Source of the DNA: JAYSFC01 sp041913505
GTDB taxonomy: Bacteria > Pseudomonadota > Gammaproteobacteria > Burkholderiales > Burkholderiaceae_C
Reading direction: 5' to 3'
Assembly: GCA_041913505.1 (NCBI GenBank)
Contig: JAYSFC010000009.1
Span: forward strand, 1-48,511
DNA length: 48,511 nucleotides
In this document: positions 26,199-35,478 of the stretch, in pieces
How positions within the stretch are numbered: position 1 is the first letter of the stretch
Layout: each line of letters begins with the position of its first letter
Notes under the pieces: model-generated
Told to the model about the DNA's origin: nothing
What the model saw: only the letters and a program-made list of their open reading frames with translations
Database searches by the model: none
Position numbers and translations under genes: made by a program

Positions 26199-27107
26199 TC
26201 AGTGAAGGGGGAAGGTGGGGGTGAATCCGTACAGCGCCTGCGGGTTGTCCACCAGCACGCGGCGCAGCGTGGCGGCGCCGCCGGCGCGCTGCGCCCAGTC
26301 GGCCAGGCGATCCACCTGACGGGCGTCGTCGGGCATGGGCTGCACGCCGGCCGATGCGGTGGCGTGGGGCCAGTCGCTGCCCCAGACCACGCGCTCGGGC
26401 GCGCAGCGCAGGTAGCCGGCCGCTAGGTCATCGAGCGCGGGGTCTTCGATGGAATGCCGCGGGCTCACGATGTAGCCGCCGGACAGCTTGATCCACGCTC
26501 CGCCGCGCTGCAGCAGATCCAGCAGCAGCGCATGCGCGGCGTGCCGCCCGGCCTGTTCCGGGGCAATGCGGCCGAAGTGGTCGAACACCAGTGGCACGGG
26601 CAGCCGCCGCAGCACGCTGGCCTGGGCCGCCAGCAGGTCCGGCGCCATCAGCAACTGCAGGTGCCAGCCCAGCGGCGCAATGCGGTGCGCCAGCGGCTCC
26701 AGCGAATCCACCGTGCCCGATACGCCCAGCGACAGGTTCAGCCGGGCGCCGCGCACGCCGGCATCGTGCAGGCGCTGCAGCTCGGCATCACCGATGCCGG
26801 CGTCGACCACGGCCACCCCGCGCGCCTGGGGGCCGAGCGCGGCAAGGCCCGCCAGCATGCAGCCGTTGTCCGTGCCATAGGTCGAAGGCGTGACCAGCAC
26901 GGTGCGCGTGGTGCCGATGCGCCGCTGCAGCGCCTGGTAGTCCTGCGCCAAGGCGTCCGGGGGCAGGAGCCGTGCGCCCGGCGCGGGCGCAAAGCGGCTG
27001 TCGTAGACGTGCACGTGGCAGTCGCAGGCGCCAGCGGGCAGCGCAGTGCGCGGCGCGGCGGTGCCCGCCGAGAAGCGCACGGGCGCGGCAAAGCGGTCGC
27101 TGGACAT
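26199..27107 (-). CDS. LigI-like amidohydrolase, copy 2
   Basis: A 302-residue amidohydrolase-superfamily protein, paralogous to the gene at 19599-20483. Metal motif GACDCHVHVYDSRF near residue 25 and VVWGSDWPHATAS near residue 235 match. The substrate strand VTPSTYGTDNGCML is shared. Differences between the copies are spread along the chain, so the duplication is not recent. It is probably a second lactonase in the same route. It is the second gene of the operon after Bug 5. Confidence 0.88.
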   Translation of the reverse strand: MSSDRFAAPVRFSAGTAAPRTALPAGACDCHVHVYDSRFAPAPGARLLPPDALAQDYQALQRRIGTTRTVLVTPSTYGTDNGCMLAGLAALGPQARGVAVVDAGIGDAELQRLHDAGVRGARLNLSLGVSGTVDSLEPLAHRIAPLGWHLQLLMAPDLLAAQASVLRRLPVPLVFDHFGRIAPEQAGRHAAHALLLDLLQRGGAWIKLSGGYIVSPRHSIEDPALDDLAAGYLRCAPERVVWGSDWPHATASAGVQPMPDDARQVDRLADWAQRAGGAATLRRVLVDNPQALYGFTPTFPLH

Positions 27108-27169
27108 GGCGATGGCTCCGGGAAGGCTTGGGGGGCGTGGGAAGGCGGGCTCGCGGCGGCGGCGCCAGG

Positions 27170-28159
27170 TCAGTCCAGGCTCGCGCCCGAATCCTTGACG
27201 ATCTTGCTCCAGCGCGGCACCTCGGCGCGCAGCAACTGGCCGAACTGCTCGGCAGTGCCCCCCAGGACGTCACCGCCCTCGGAGCGCAGCTTGTCGGCCA
27301 CGTCGGGCTGCTGCAGGGCCGCGTTGATGGCCTTGTTGAGCTGTGCCACGATGGGCGCGGGCGTTCCGGCCGGCGCCAGCACGCCGAACCAGGTCACCGC
27401 ATCGAAGCCCTGGAGGCCCGATTCCGCCAGGGTGGGGGTTTCAGGCAGCTGGGACGAGCGCTTGGCCGACGTGATGGCAATGGTCCGCAGCTTGCCGTTG
27501 CGCACCTGGCCCAGCAGCGTGGGCACGGAAGACATGTACAGGTCGATCTGCCCGCCCAGCAGGTCGGTCATGGCCTGGGCTGCGCCCTTGTACGGCACAT
27601 GCCGCAGCTGGATGCCCGCCACGTTCTCGGCCAGTTCGCCCGACAGGTGGGCCACCGTGCCGTTGCCCGAGTAGCCGAGGGTGACGCTGTCGGGCTTGCC
27701 CTTGGCGGCGGCCACCACGTCGGCAAAGGTTTTGTAGCGCGAGTTGGCGGGCACGGCCATCACGATGGGCGAGGACGACACCAGCGCCACGGGGGCCAGG
27801 TCCTTCAGGGGGTTATAGGGCAGCTTGGCGTAGAGCGTCGGATTGATGGCCAGGTTGCTGGTCTGGCCCATGACCAGCGTGTAGCCGTCGGGCGCGGATT
27901 TGGCAACGGCATCCACCCCCAGGTTGCCACCGGCTCCCGGGCGGTTGTCCACGATCACGTTCCATTTGTTCTGGTCGGCCAGCTTCTGCGCCACCGTGCG
28001 CGCGATCATGTCGGTGCCGCCGCCCGGCGGGAACGGCACCACCAGACGGATGGGCTTGCTGGGGTAGGCGGCCTGCGCCAGCACGGGCGCGGCGGGCAGG
28101 GCAACGGCGGCTGCGGCGGCCAGGGTGGCGAGCAGGCGCGCGGGCAGGGAAATGGGCAT
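27170..28159 (-). CDS. Bug family periplasmic substrate-binding protein 5 (first operon gene)
   Basis: A 329-residue Bug receptor starting at the ATG at 28159, with ACGGAGA upstream and signal peptide cleavage near PVLAQA. Blocks RLVVPFPPGGGTDMIAR, DNRPGAGGNLGVDAVA, GQTSNLAINPTLYAKLPY and VPYKGAAQAMTDLLGG are intact. It heads the minus-strand operon and is divergent from the IclR regulator gene, which suggests that the operon promoter lies at 28160-28280. Confidence 0.92.
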   Translation of the reverse strand: MPISLPARLLATLAAAAAVALPAAPVLAQAAYPSKPIRLVVPFPPGGGTDMIARTVAQKLADQNKWNVIVDNRPGAGGNLGVDAVAKSAPDGYTLVMGQTSNLAINPTLYAKLPYNPLKDLAPVALVSSSPIVMAVPANSRYKTFADVVAAAKGKPDSVTLGYSGNGTVAHLSGELAENVAGIQLRHVPYKGAAQAMTDLLGGQIDLYMSSVPTLLGQVRNGKLRTIAITSAKRSSQLPETPTLAESGLQGFDAVTWFGVLAPAGTPAPIVAQLNKAINAALQQPDVADKLRSEGGDVLGGTAEQFGQLLRAEVPRWSKIVKDSGASLD

Positions 28160-28280
28160 GGCGGTTTGTCTCCGTACTATGTGAACCGATCGCCAAGTGC
28201 GGGTGCATGGCGTGGAGCGGACTTTAGGGAAGCGTTTCAGTCCGTACAATGCTGTTTCGCACAACGCAACGCATTGCACC
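28160..28280. promoter_or_regulatory. Divergent control region between the Bug/LigI operon and its IclR regulator
   Basis: A 121-base region between two divergent start codons. It includes an AT-richer core around 28240-28275 (TGCTGTTTCGCACAACGCAA), where an IclR-type operator would be expected because these regulators usually bind between divergent genes. I could not define a clear palindrome or promoter hexamers. Confidence 0.45.
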
Positions 28281-29090
28281 ATGAGCAACCGCCACAACGC
28301 CCCATCCGCCGCCCCATTCCCCGCCCCTTCGCCCGCGGCCTCTCCCTCCCCCGATGAGGCCCCGGCCAGGGATGGCGGCGTCATCGCCGTGACGCGTGCG
28401 CTGCAGCTGCTGGAAGCGTTTGCCCTCGGCGAGTCGCACCTGCCCCTGGCCCAGCTGAGCCGGCGCTGCGGCCTGCACAAGACCACGGTGCTGCGCCTGG
28501 CGCGCACACTGGCGCAGTCGGGCTACATGGTGCAGCGCGAAGACGGCGAATGGAGGCTAGGCCCTGCGGCCGGGTGGCTGGGTGCGCGCTACCAGGCCGG
28601 CTTTGACGTGCAGAACGTGCTGGAGCCCGCGCTGCGCGCGCTCACCCAGGCCAGCGGGGAAAGCGCCGCCTTCTACGTGCGCGAGGGCAACGTGCGCACA
28701 TGCCTGGTACGCGTGGAAGGCCCGCAGGCGCTGCGCCACCACGCGCGCATGGGCGAGGGCCTGCCGCTGGACAGGGGATCGCCCGGGCGGGTGATCCTCG
28801 CGTTCTCGGGCGAACCTGGCGAGGTCTATGAGCAGATCCGGCGCCGGGGCTTTCACTGCTCCATCGGCGAGCGCGAGCAAGGAGTGGCCACCGTGTCCGC
28901 CCCCGTGTTCGGCATGCACTGGCGGCTGCTGGGCTCGGTGTGCATCTCGGGGCCGGCGTCACGCCTGCCGCTCCCCAAGCTGGAAGCCCTGGCCCAAACA
29001 GTGGTCACGGCCGCCAACGCGCTGTCGTACGCGCTGGCCGGCAATACCGCGACCCCCACGGCGCCGCGCACCAGCCACTGGCATCCTTGA
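28281..29090 (+). CDS. IclR family transcriptional regulator
   Basis: A 269-residue regulator. After a Pro/Ala-rich N-terminus, residues about 35-100 are the winged-helix DNA-binding domain (GVIAVTRALQLLEAFALGE, LSRRCGLHKTTVLRLARTL, DGEWRLGPAAG). The rest is the IclR effector domain (GESAAFYVREG, PLDRGSPGRVILAF, GVATVSAPVF). IclR proteins control adjacent catabolic operons in response to a pathway metabolite, which fits the divergent ten-gene operon. I chose the ATG at 28281, since the longer frame is unsupported. Confidence 0.93.
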   Translation: MSNRHNAPSAAPFPAPSPAASPSPDEAPARDGGVIAVTRALQLLEAFALGESHLPLAQLSRRCGLHKTTVLRLARTLAQSGYMVQREDGEWRLGPAAGWLGARYQAGFDVQNVLEPALRALTQASGESAAFYVREGNVRTCLVRVEGPQALRHHARMGEGLPLDRGSPGRVILAFSGEPGEVYEQIRRRGFHCSIGEREQGVATVSAPVFGMHWRLLGSVCISGPASRLPLPKLEALAQTVVTAANALSYALAGNTATPTAPRTSHWHP

Positions 29091-29184
29091 CCTGTGTGCG
29101 GCCCGATGCGTGGGGGCAAACCACCAGATGTGGCCGTCCAAACGTTCGCCGTCTGCTTCGTCGAACGGCACTCTCGATCCATGG

Positions 29185-29209
29185 CCGAGATTCCAGCCCG
29201 GAATCTCGG
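29185..29209. terminator. Perfect hairpin between convergent genes
   Basis: CCGAGATTCC (29185-29194) and GGAATCTCGG (29200-29209) form a perfect 10-base stem with the loop AGCCC. It sits between the convergent IclR and GNAT genes, so it could act as a terminator or transcript end for both. There is no T-tract on either side, so intrinsic termination is uncertain. Confidence 0.5.
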
Positions 29210-29223
29210 TGCCCCAGGCGGTC

Positions 29224-30123
29224 TTACATGAAGCCCGGGTTGCGTGGGAGATAGCGGGTCCAGTCCCCGCAGTCGCGCGTCGACATCAGCACCATCGGAA
29301 GTGCGAAGCGCATGCCTTGGCTGGCCGTGATCGCCAATGCATCGCTGGTCCCAGGAACAAACACGGAGATCCGCTTGGCATTCCCCGCAATGGCCATCGC
29401 CAGTGCAGCCCTGAATGCGCCGGGCACCGCACCTGTATGCAAAACCGCCAGCGGGCCTATGTGGCCCGTTGCAGCAACGTACGCGTAGCCAACGCACTCG
29501 CCGCCCTCTTCGAGGAATACGCCCTCCATCGCGGAATCGTCCAGCAGGTAACGGTGGTGTTTCTCGCGCGAAACGCCCAGGGTTGCGACATCGATCTGCC
29601 GCAGCGTCTCAAGATCGGCGGCGGTCTTCCGGATGGGCATCGTGCGCAGCGCCGGGCCCTGCGCGTGGCGCGCCAATGACGCACGCTCGGCGCTGCACAA
29701 ATGGATGGGCAGGCGCGGCAGCAAGCCGTGCCGCACGTACAGCCCCTGGGATACGACATTGAAGGCGAAGGTGATCAGGCTCTTGTCGATCGCACCGGCA
29801 TGGCTCGCGTGCTGCAGGGTGCGCTCTAGCAGTTCGTTGCCAATGCCCTGGCCCTGCCGGCCGGGCGCAACGAACAGCTCCGCCAGGAACCAAAGCCGGT
29901 CGCAAACCCAGCTCAGGGCGAAGCCGGCGATCTCTCCATCGTCCTCGGCCAGCCACGCGCCGCGCGGATCGTCCCGAAGGCAGAACGCCTGGAAATCCGG
30001 GGTGCGCGACGTGGCGATCGCTCCGAAGCCGTGGCGGGTGGTCAGGTCGTTGATGCTGCGGACCACCAGTTCTTCCGCGTGTGCCAATTCGTCAACGCTT
30101 GCAGGTCGAAAAACGAGCGACAT
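29224..30123 (-). CDS. Double GNAT N-acetyltransferase
   Basis: A 299-residue protein with two GNAT folds. The N-terminal domain has the acetyl-CoA motif VAPGRQGQGIGNELLERTLQ near residue 90. The second half (GECVGYAYVAATGHIGPLAV, then AFRAALAMAIAGNAKRISVFVPG) looks like a second, more divergent GNAT domain. AAGGAGC lies six bases before the ATG at 30123, so I discarded the longer frame. The substrate is unknown. It is convergent with the IclR gene. Confidence 0.82.
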   Translation of the reverse strand: MSLVFRPASVDELAHAEELVVRSINDLTTRHGFGAIATSRTPDFQAFCLRDDPRGAWLAEDDGEIAGFALSWVCDRLWFLAELFVAPGRQGQGIGNELLERTLQHASHAGAIDKSLITFAFNVVSQGLYVRHGLLPRLPIHLCSAERASLARHAQGPALRTMPIRKTAADLETLRQIDVATLGVSREKHHRYLLDDSAMEGVFLEEGGECVGYAYVAATGHIGPLAVLHTGAVPGAFRAALAMAIAGNAKRISVFVPGTSDALAITASQGMRFALPMVLMSTRDCGDWTRYLPRNPGFM

Positions 30124-30374
30124 GGGCAGCTCCTTTGTGGCAGCACTGGGGGGCATGGCAGAAGGCCGCTGCAAGACCAACTGCCGAGTGAATGGTTGCG
30201 CTCCGTCTGCCCATGCGCGGCACCTCCAGTCCGCCCGAACGCCACATGGCATCCTGGGCTGCTACCGGTCGCAGAGAGGCGCGAGCCCCGTGCATTGCGC
30301 CAGCTTCGCATGGCTGAATGGTCGCGATAGCCATTCGAGCTTTCGCGAGTGAAAGTCAGGCCTTGAGGGTTGGC

Positions 30375-30404
30375 TTGGTCTGCCAGATACTGTTTGTGTA
30401 TTCT
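30375..30404 (+). promoter_or_regulatory. Candidate sigma-70 promoter for the P-type ATPase
   Basis: The 389-base gap 30124-30512 contains no convincing gene. TTGGTC (30375-30380) and TATTCT (30399-30404) are separated by 18 bases, which would give a leader of about 100 bases to the ATPase start. This is a pattern match only; no metal-regulator palindrome was recognised. Confidence 0.3.
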
Positions 30405-30512
30405 GATGGCTATGTAATCAACCTGTCCGGCGTGCTGGTCTCGCCATCTCCCGCATGACCGTGGCCATGCCCGATGACTCTGAAGATTCAGCCCGCTTGA
30501 GACGCCAAGGCG

Positions 30513-33050
30513 ATGCCAACGCTCACAGGACTAAGCAGCAACGAGGCCCGTGAGCGGTTGCACCGCGACGGCCCCAATGAACTACCTGCCGTAGCGCGAG
30601 GTAGTGCTTACCAATTGTTGTGGGAGGTCGTGCGCGAGCCGATGTTTCTGCTACTGGTGGCCTGCGGCACGATCTACCTAGTGCTGGGCGACATTCACGA
30701 GGCACTGATGCTCTTGGGCTTCGTGGTGGTCGTCATTGCAATCACTTATGTTCAGAAGCGTCGCAGCCAGGCTGCACTCGACGCCCTGCGAGACATGTCC
30801 AGCCCACGGGCACTCGTGATCCGGGATGGCGCGCCGGCGCGAGTCGCCGGCAGGGAACTGGTCGTGGGCGATATTGTCTTGCTGGCAGAGGGAGATAGGG
30901 TGCCAGCCGATATCGAACTGCAAGAAGCCAGCTATCTCACTGTTGACGAGTCACTTTTAACAGGAGAGTCCATCCCTGTGGTTAAGCGTGCCTGCGATGC
31001 GGTAGAGGCTCGGCCGAATGGAGTGGCAAGGCCAGAGTTTCTCTGCTTTGCCGGTACGCTGGTCACCCAGGGCACTGCGCAAGGCCGCGTTGTAGCCACC
31101 GGCATGTCCAGCACCCTGGGCAGGATTGGGGCATCCTTGCGTGGAATTGCCCTCAGCGACACACCCATTCAGCAGGAAACGGACCGTGTGGTCAAGCGCA
31201 TGGCCGCTCTGGGGGCACTGATTGCGGTGGCGCTTACTTTGGGGTGGACCGTGGTTCGCGGCGACGGACTCACAGGCCTGCTGGCGGGATTGACGCTGGC
31301 TATGGCCATCTTGCCGGAAGAGCTGCCCGTCGTGCTCACGATCTTTCTGGGCCTTGGTGCATGGCGCTTGTCCAAGGAGCAAGTGCTGACACGCAACATC
31401 CCGGCGGTAGAGTTGCTGGGGGCTACCACCGTCTTGTGCGTAGACAAGACCGGCACCCTCACTCGCAACAAGATGGAGGTACGTCGGCTGTGGGTGGATT
31501 CCGCTAGTTTTGAGCTGGGCAGCCAGGGGATAGACGCCATGGCACATGTTTTTCACCCAGTCTTGGAGTACGCGGTGTTATCCAGCCATCGAAGAGCTTT
31601 TGACCCGATGGAGCTCGCGATCGGTGCCGCGGGTCAACACTGGCTCCAAGGGTCGGAGCATTTGCACGCTGACTGGATCCTGGTATCCGACTATCCCCTA
31701 TCTCGCGATCTGCTCGCCATGTCACGGGCTTGGCGCTCCCCTGACCGCAGCAACCTGCTTGTGGCGGCCAAAGGGGCGCCTGAGGCCATCATCGATCTGT
31801 GTCATTTGCCCGAAGAGCTGCGTTTGCTGATCACCGATCAGGTCGCTGCCATGGCTGCGGACGGCCTTCGTGTGCTGGGGGTCGCAAGGGCAGTTTTTGC
31901 TGCCAAGGAGCTCCCCTCCCTTCAGCATGACTTCGATTTCGAGTTTGTCGGGCTGCTTGGACTGGAGGACCCGATCCGGCCTGATGTACCGGCTGCGATT
32001 GCGGAATGCCGGACGGCGGGCATTCGGATCGCAATGATCACGGGGGACCACCCGGCAACGGCCTTGGCGATCGCATGCAAGGCTGGGTTGGATGTTTCCA
32101 GTGGATATCTAACCGGGGTAGAGCTGGACACGCTGGATGATCAGGCCCTTGCCGCCAAGCTGAGCCACATCCATGTGTTCTGCCGTGTTCGCCCTGAGCA
32201 GAAGCTGCGCCTTGTACAGGCCTTCAAAACGCGAGGAGATGTGGTGGCCATGACCGGAGACGGCGTCAATGATGCTCCTGCGCTGAAGGCGGCCCACATT
32301 GGCGTCGCCATGGGAAGGAGGGGAACGGATGTCGCCCGCGAAGCTGCCGACCTCGTTCTGCTCAATGACGACTTCGGCTCCCTGGCCACAAGCATTCGCC
32401 ATGGGCGCCGCGTGTTCTCTAACTTGCGCAAGGCCATCGTCTTTGTGCTGGCAGCCCACCTGCCCATTGTCGGTCTGGCATTAGCACCGGTGCTCACTGG
32501 CTGGCCGATGATCTTGATGCCGGCCCACATTCTTTTCTTGCAGCTGGTCATTGATCCAGCATGTTCCTTTGTGTTTGAGGCTGAGACTCTGGAGAGTGAT
32601 GCCATGCGCCAGCCACCGCGTCGGCCAGATGCCAGGCTGTTCGACCTGGAGCTTGCACGACGGGGTCTCTTGCAAGGCGTGGGACTGCTTGGTGCTGCGT
32701 TGGCAGGCTACCAATTGGCCAGTACCTGGAGCGTGTTGCCAGATGCGGGGCGGACCGTTGCTTTCGTTGTGTTGGTACTTGGCAATCTAGCGCTGATTCA
32801 AGCCAATCGCTCCTGGACCGGCACGGGGCGTCGTTCGCGCGGCCGCAACCCGGCGTTCCATTGGGTTGCCGCTGGCACCCTGGCTTTGCTTGTGTGTGCC
32901 CTGAGCTTTCCAGCCTTGGCCAGCCTTTTCAGATTCGCTCCACCATCGTTGCCGATGTTGGGGGGAGCCGCTGCACTTGCTGTCTTGGCATGGGGGTGGT
33001 TCTTGTGGGTTGCTGCGAGCAGCCAAGTCCGCAGGGGATTGACCGCTTAG
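30513..33050 (+). CDS. Cation-translocating P2-type ATPase
   Basis: An 845-residue inner-membrane P-type ATPase without N-terminal metal-binding domains. Order: cation_ATPase_N (GLSSNEARERLHRDGPNELP), actuator motif LLTGESIP near residue 150, membrane motif AMAILPEELPVVLT (P2 family, related to PEGLP of Ca2+ pumps), phosphorylation site DKTGTLTRN at Asp311, the hinge MTGDGVNDAPALK near 580, and a C-terminal six-helix region. It probably exports Ca2+, Mn2+ or a related ion; the ion cannot be fixed from sequence. Base composition is less GC-rich than upstream genes, consistent with acquisition. Confidence 0.9.
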   Translation: MPTLTGLSSNEARERLHRDGPNELPAVARGSAYQLLWEVVREPMFLLLVACGTIYLVLGDIHEALMLLGFVVVVIAITYVQKRRSQAALDALRDMSSPRALVIRDGAPARVAGRELVVGDIVLLAEGDRVPADIELQEASYLTVDESLLTGESIPVVKRACDAVEARPNGVARPEFLCFAGTLVTQGTAQGRVVATGMSSTLGRIGASLRGIALSDTPIQQETDRVVKRMAALGALIAVALTLGWTVVRGDGLTGLLAGLTLAMAILPEELPVVLTIFLGLGAWRLSKEQVLTRNIPAVELLGATTVLCVDKTGTLTRNKMEVRRLWVDSASFELGSQGIDAMAHVFHPVLEYAVLSSHRRAFDPMELAIGAAGQHWLQGSEHLHADWILVSDYPLSRDLLAMSRAWRSPDRSNLLVAAKGAPEAIIDLCHLPEELRLLITDQVAAMAADGLRVLGVARAVFAAKELPSLQHDFDFEFVGLLGLEDPIRPDVPAAIAECRTAGIRIAMITGDHPATALAIACKAGLDVSSGYLTGVELDTLDDQALAAKLSHIHVFCRVRPEQKLRLVQAFKTRGDVVAMTGDGVNDAPALKAAHIGVAMGRRGTDVAREAADLVLLNDDFGSLATSIRHGRRVFSNLRKAIVFVLAAHLPIVGLALAPVLTGWPMILMPAHILFLQLVIDPACSFVFEAETLESDAMRQPPRRPDARLFDLELARRGLLQGVGLLGAALAGYQLASTWSVLPDAGRTVAFVVLVLGNLALIQANRSWTGTGRRSRGRNPAFHWVAAGTLALLVCALSFPALASLFRFAPPSLPMLGGAAALAVLAWGWFLWVAASSQVRRGLTA

Positions 33051-33061
33051 TGCATGCTGAC

Positions 33062-33106
33062 TATTCTGACTAATTAAAGTCGTAAACAAGCCTCCAGCAT
33101 TCATGC
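33062..33106 (+). repeat. Left inverted repeat of a 9.86-kb bounded segment
   Basis: The stretch contains TATTCTG, three variable bases, then AATTAAAGTCGTAAACA (33072-33088) followed by AGCCTCCAGCATTCATGC (33089-33106). The same sequence occurs inverted at 42859-42923. The outer 27 bases match in 24 positions and the inner 32 bases match perfectly. It lies directly after the P-type ATPase stop and before the DTW gene, so it marks a junction. Confidence 0.8.
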
Positions 33107-33143
33107 GGCTTTGCGCACCGCATCAAGACTCTGCGGCCAACCG

Positions 33144-33156
33144 AAAGTCGTAAACA
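33144..33156 (+). repeat. Second copy of the 13-mer near the left end
   Basis: AAAGTCGTAAACA recurs here 68 bases inside the first copy and in the same orientation. Two more copies lie inverted at the right end (42877-42889 and 42897-42909). The arrangement suggests recombinase- or transposase-binding sites at each end. Confidence 0.7.
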
Positions 33157-33285
33157 TCGCTGTGCACGATCCAACTGGTACCGGAGTCGAAAGCATGCAC
33201 TGTCGCCACATGGCGGGGCAACGTCAAAACGCAAGAACGCCCGGCTGTGCCGTTCTTCAACCGAAGAAGGATACGCTCGGACGCG

Positions 33286-34122
33286 ATGCACCCACACGAC
33301 AGTCTCTCGACCTCTTTCCTTACCGCCCCCCATGCCGTCTCCCGCCTGCGCGCTGAGCGCCTGGCGCGTAGCAGCAAGCCGTTTTTAGCGCGGGGCGGCC
33401 CCAAAGGTGATCGCTGCCCTGGCTGCCGCCTGGTGCCCAGCCACTGCCTGTGCCGTGTCCGACCTGTGGTTCCTACACGCGCGGGGGTGTGCTTGTTGAT
33501 GGCCGATATTGAGCCCCTCAAGCCAAGCAATACTGGCTGGCTGATTGCTGACGTGGTGCCCGATACCTTTGCCTTTGGCTGGGCGCGTACCGAAGTGGCC
33601 CCCGGGTTGTTGGCGCTGCTGGCCGACCCGCAGTGGGAGCCGCTGGTGGTGTTCCCGGGCGAGTTCGTACAGGCCGAGCGGGTGGTGACGACGGTGAGCG
33701 CCTGCGCACCAGACGGTCCGGCCACTGCCAAGCGCCCTTTGTTGGTGCTGCTGGACGCCACATGGCCCGAGGCACGCAAGATGTTCCGCAAAAGCCCTTA
33801 TCTGAACCACTTGCCTGTTTTGAGTTTGGCGCCCGAGCAGGTCTCACGCTATGTGCTGCGCCACTCCAGGCGTGGCGACCATTTCTGCACCGCTGAGGTG
33901 GCCGCACTGTGCCTGGAATTGACGGGTGATTCCCATGCCGCGCTGACGCTGGATGCCTATCTGGACGTGTTCAGCCACCACTACCTGCAGGCGAAACACC
34001 AGTTGCCACCGCAGTGGGAGGGGGATGCACACCAGCGCCTGCGGGCTCTGGCACGAGAGGTGGAGTTGAAGTCCCCTCGAATTCCTGAGCCAGTCAGAAG
34101 CAGAGGTTGGGGAACAGTTTGA
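33286..34122 (+). CDS. tapT: DTW-domain tRNA-uridine aminocarboxypropyltransferase, 3' end altered by IS3
   Basis: About 278 residues as read. DTW/TapT enzymes transfer the 3-amino-3-carboxypropyl group of S-adenosylmethionine to uridine in tRNA. The DTW signature is DATWPEARKMF (residues 157-167), preceded by a cysteine cluster CPGCRLVPSHCLC near residue 46. I chose the ATG at 33286. The last codons after EVEL (from about 34067) lie in the end of an IS3-type element, so the native C-terminus and stop may have been replaced; the core domain is intact. It is the first gene inside the left inverted repeat. Confidence 0.8.
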   Translation: MHPHDSLSTSFLTAPHAVSRLRAERLARSSKPFLARGGPKGDRCPGCRLVPSHCLCRVRPVVPTRAGVCLLMADIEPLKPSNTGWLIADVVPDTFAFGWARTEVAPGLLALLADPQWEPLVVFPGEFVQAERVVTTVSACAPDGPATAKRPLLVLLDATWPEARKMFRKSPYLNHLPVLSLAPEQVSRYVLRHSRRGDHFCTAEVAALCLELTGDSHAALTLDAYLDVFSHHYLQAKHQLPPQWEGDAHQRLRALAREVELKSPRIPEPVRSRGWGTV

Positions 34123-34740
34123 CACGGTACTCGACTGGTGGGATTCGGCCAAGGGCTTCATGGGGTCGATGGTGGTTGTAGCGGTGCAGCCAGTCGGCGG
34201 TCATGTATCGAACCTCCTTCAAGGAGTCGAACACGTAGCAGTCCAGCACCTCGGTGCGGTAGGTCTTGTTGAACCGTTCAACATAGGCGTTCTGCGTCGG
34301 CTTGCCAGGTTGGATGTGTTGCAGGGCAATGCCCTTGCTCTGCGCCCATTGGGCCAGGGCGTGGGCGATGAACTCGGGGCCGTTGTCCAGGCGAATCGAC
34401 AGTGGCGCACCACGCACCTCCACCAGTTCGTTCAGGGCCCGGATGACGCGAGCAGCAGGCAGGCTGGTGTCGACCTCGATGCGCAGCCCTTCGCGGTTGA
34501 ATTCGTCGATGACGTTGAAGGTCCTGAACCGTCGGCCGGACCACAGCGCGTCAGACATGAAGTCGCAGCTCCAGCCCTGGTTGGGTTGGCCTGCGGCCTG
34601 CAGAGGCTGTTTGATGCGCGCTGGCAGCCGTTTCTTGCCACGCCGCGGCAGGTTCAGACGCAACTCGCAGTACACGCGCCAGGCCCGGTATCGTCGCGGC
34701 GGCCAGTGACGCATTGCATCTGCTACCGTCTGGTGTAGCC
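34067..34740 (-). mobile_element. IS3-family insertion sequence fragment (orfB C-terminal part)
   Basis: Minus-strand frame 34094 to about 34740 encodes the catalytic domain of an IS3-type OrfB: QGWSCDFMSDALWSGR (first Asp), SIRLDNGPEFIAHAL (second Asp) and KPTQNAYVERFNKTYRTEV (Glu), then the family tail RPHEALGRIPPVEYR. The N-terminal half, orfA and the opposite inverted repeat are missing. TGAAGTCCCC at 34067 is a plausible terminal end, as IS3 elements begin with TG. The fragment is therefore dead, and it abuts the DTW gene. Confidence 0.85.
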
Positions 34741-35478
34741 AAACTGGATCTCTCTGATACCAAAGCGATAGCGGATCTGGTGTCGAGGAATGGTCGGCCC
34801 GTGGCTGAATTTCTGGCGACAAGTTCTGCCACCGCAATCTCCAAGCCTGAATCTCGCGCGGTCTACGAAACAGCGGACGTTTGAGCTGAAGAGTCCAGCT
34901 TCCACCGCGGGTCGTAACGGCCGCTCACTTCGGGAGCAATGAGTCGTTTTCGAAGCGCAGCCAGGCTGACGTGTGTTGAGTGGTCGGTGACGGCGGTGCA
35001 GCGATCGTTTGACCCTTGCATCCCCGCGTGACAGGAGGACCGCGGCAGCCGACATTCAGGCGTGCTAGGTCACTGTCAGCAATCAGGCTTGAGCGGGCAC
35101 CGCTCCCTTGGCGCGGCAACTCTGCAGCGGTTGCTGTGGTCCTACTGCCACGGAAGTCCGCTAACAATCTCTCATCGGAAGTTCGGAGCGGTGGGCCATC
35201 CTTTTTTCACATGGAAATGGAGGACAACAATCTATTGGCTTCTGGCTTGCGCCTTCAAGCCAGCTTAAGCAGGTTTGCGAGGTTCGTAGGCGGCTCGATA
35301 AGACGTTAAGTGCCTCTCAGCATGCAGCTCGGTAAGCATGATCGAATCGGCATAGTCTTACCTGTCCAAGCAATTGCCGTTTCGATTTTGATGCCCGGTT
35401 GAGCTTTGTGAATGACCTTGCCCTTCTCATCGTGGAAAGGTTCATAGTCAAAACGTGAGTCAACCAAAGGAGGCTCAA
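34741..35478. other. Gene-free stretch with remnants
   Basis: This roughly 740-base region has no recognisable gene. On the minus strand, 35306-35488 is an open frame of 61 codons without a start that reads protein-like (DEKGKVIHKAQPGIKIETAI) and may be the tail of a lost gene. The rest is broken in all frames and is probably debris between the IS3 fragment and the metal-binding gene. Confidence 0.4.
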
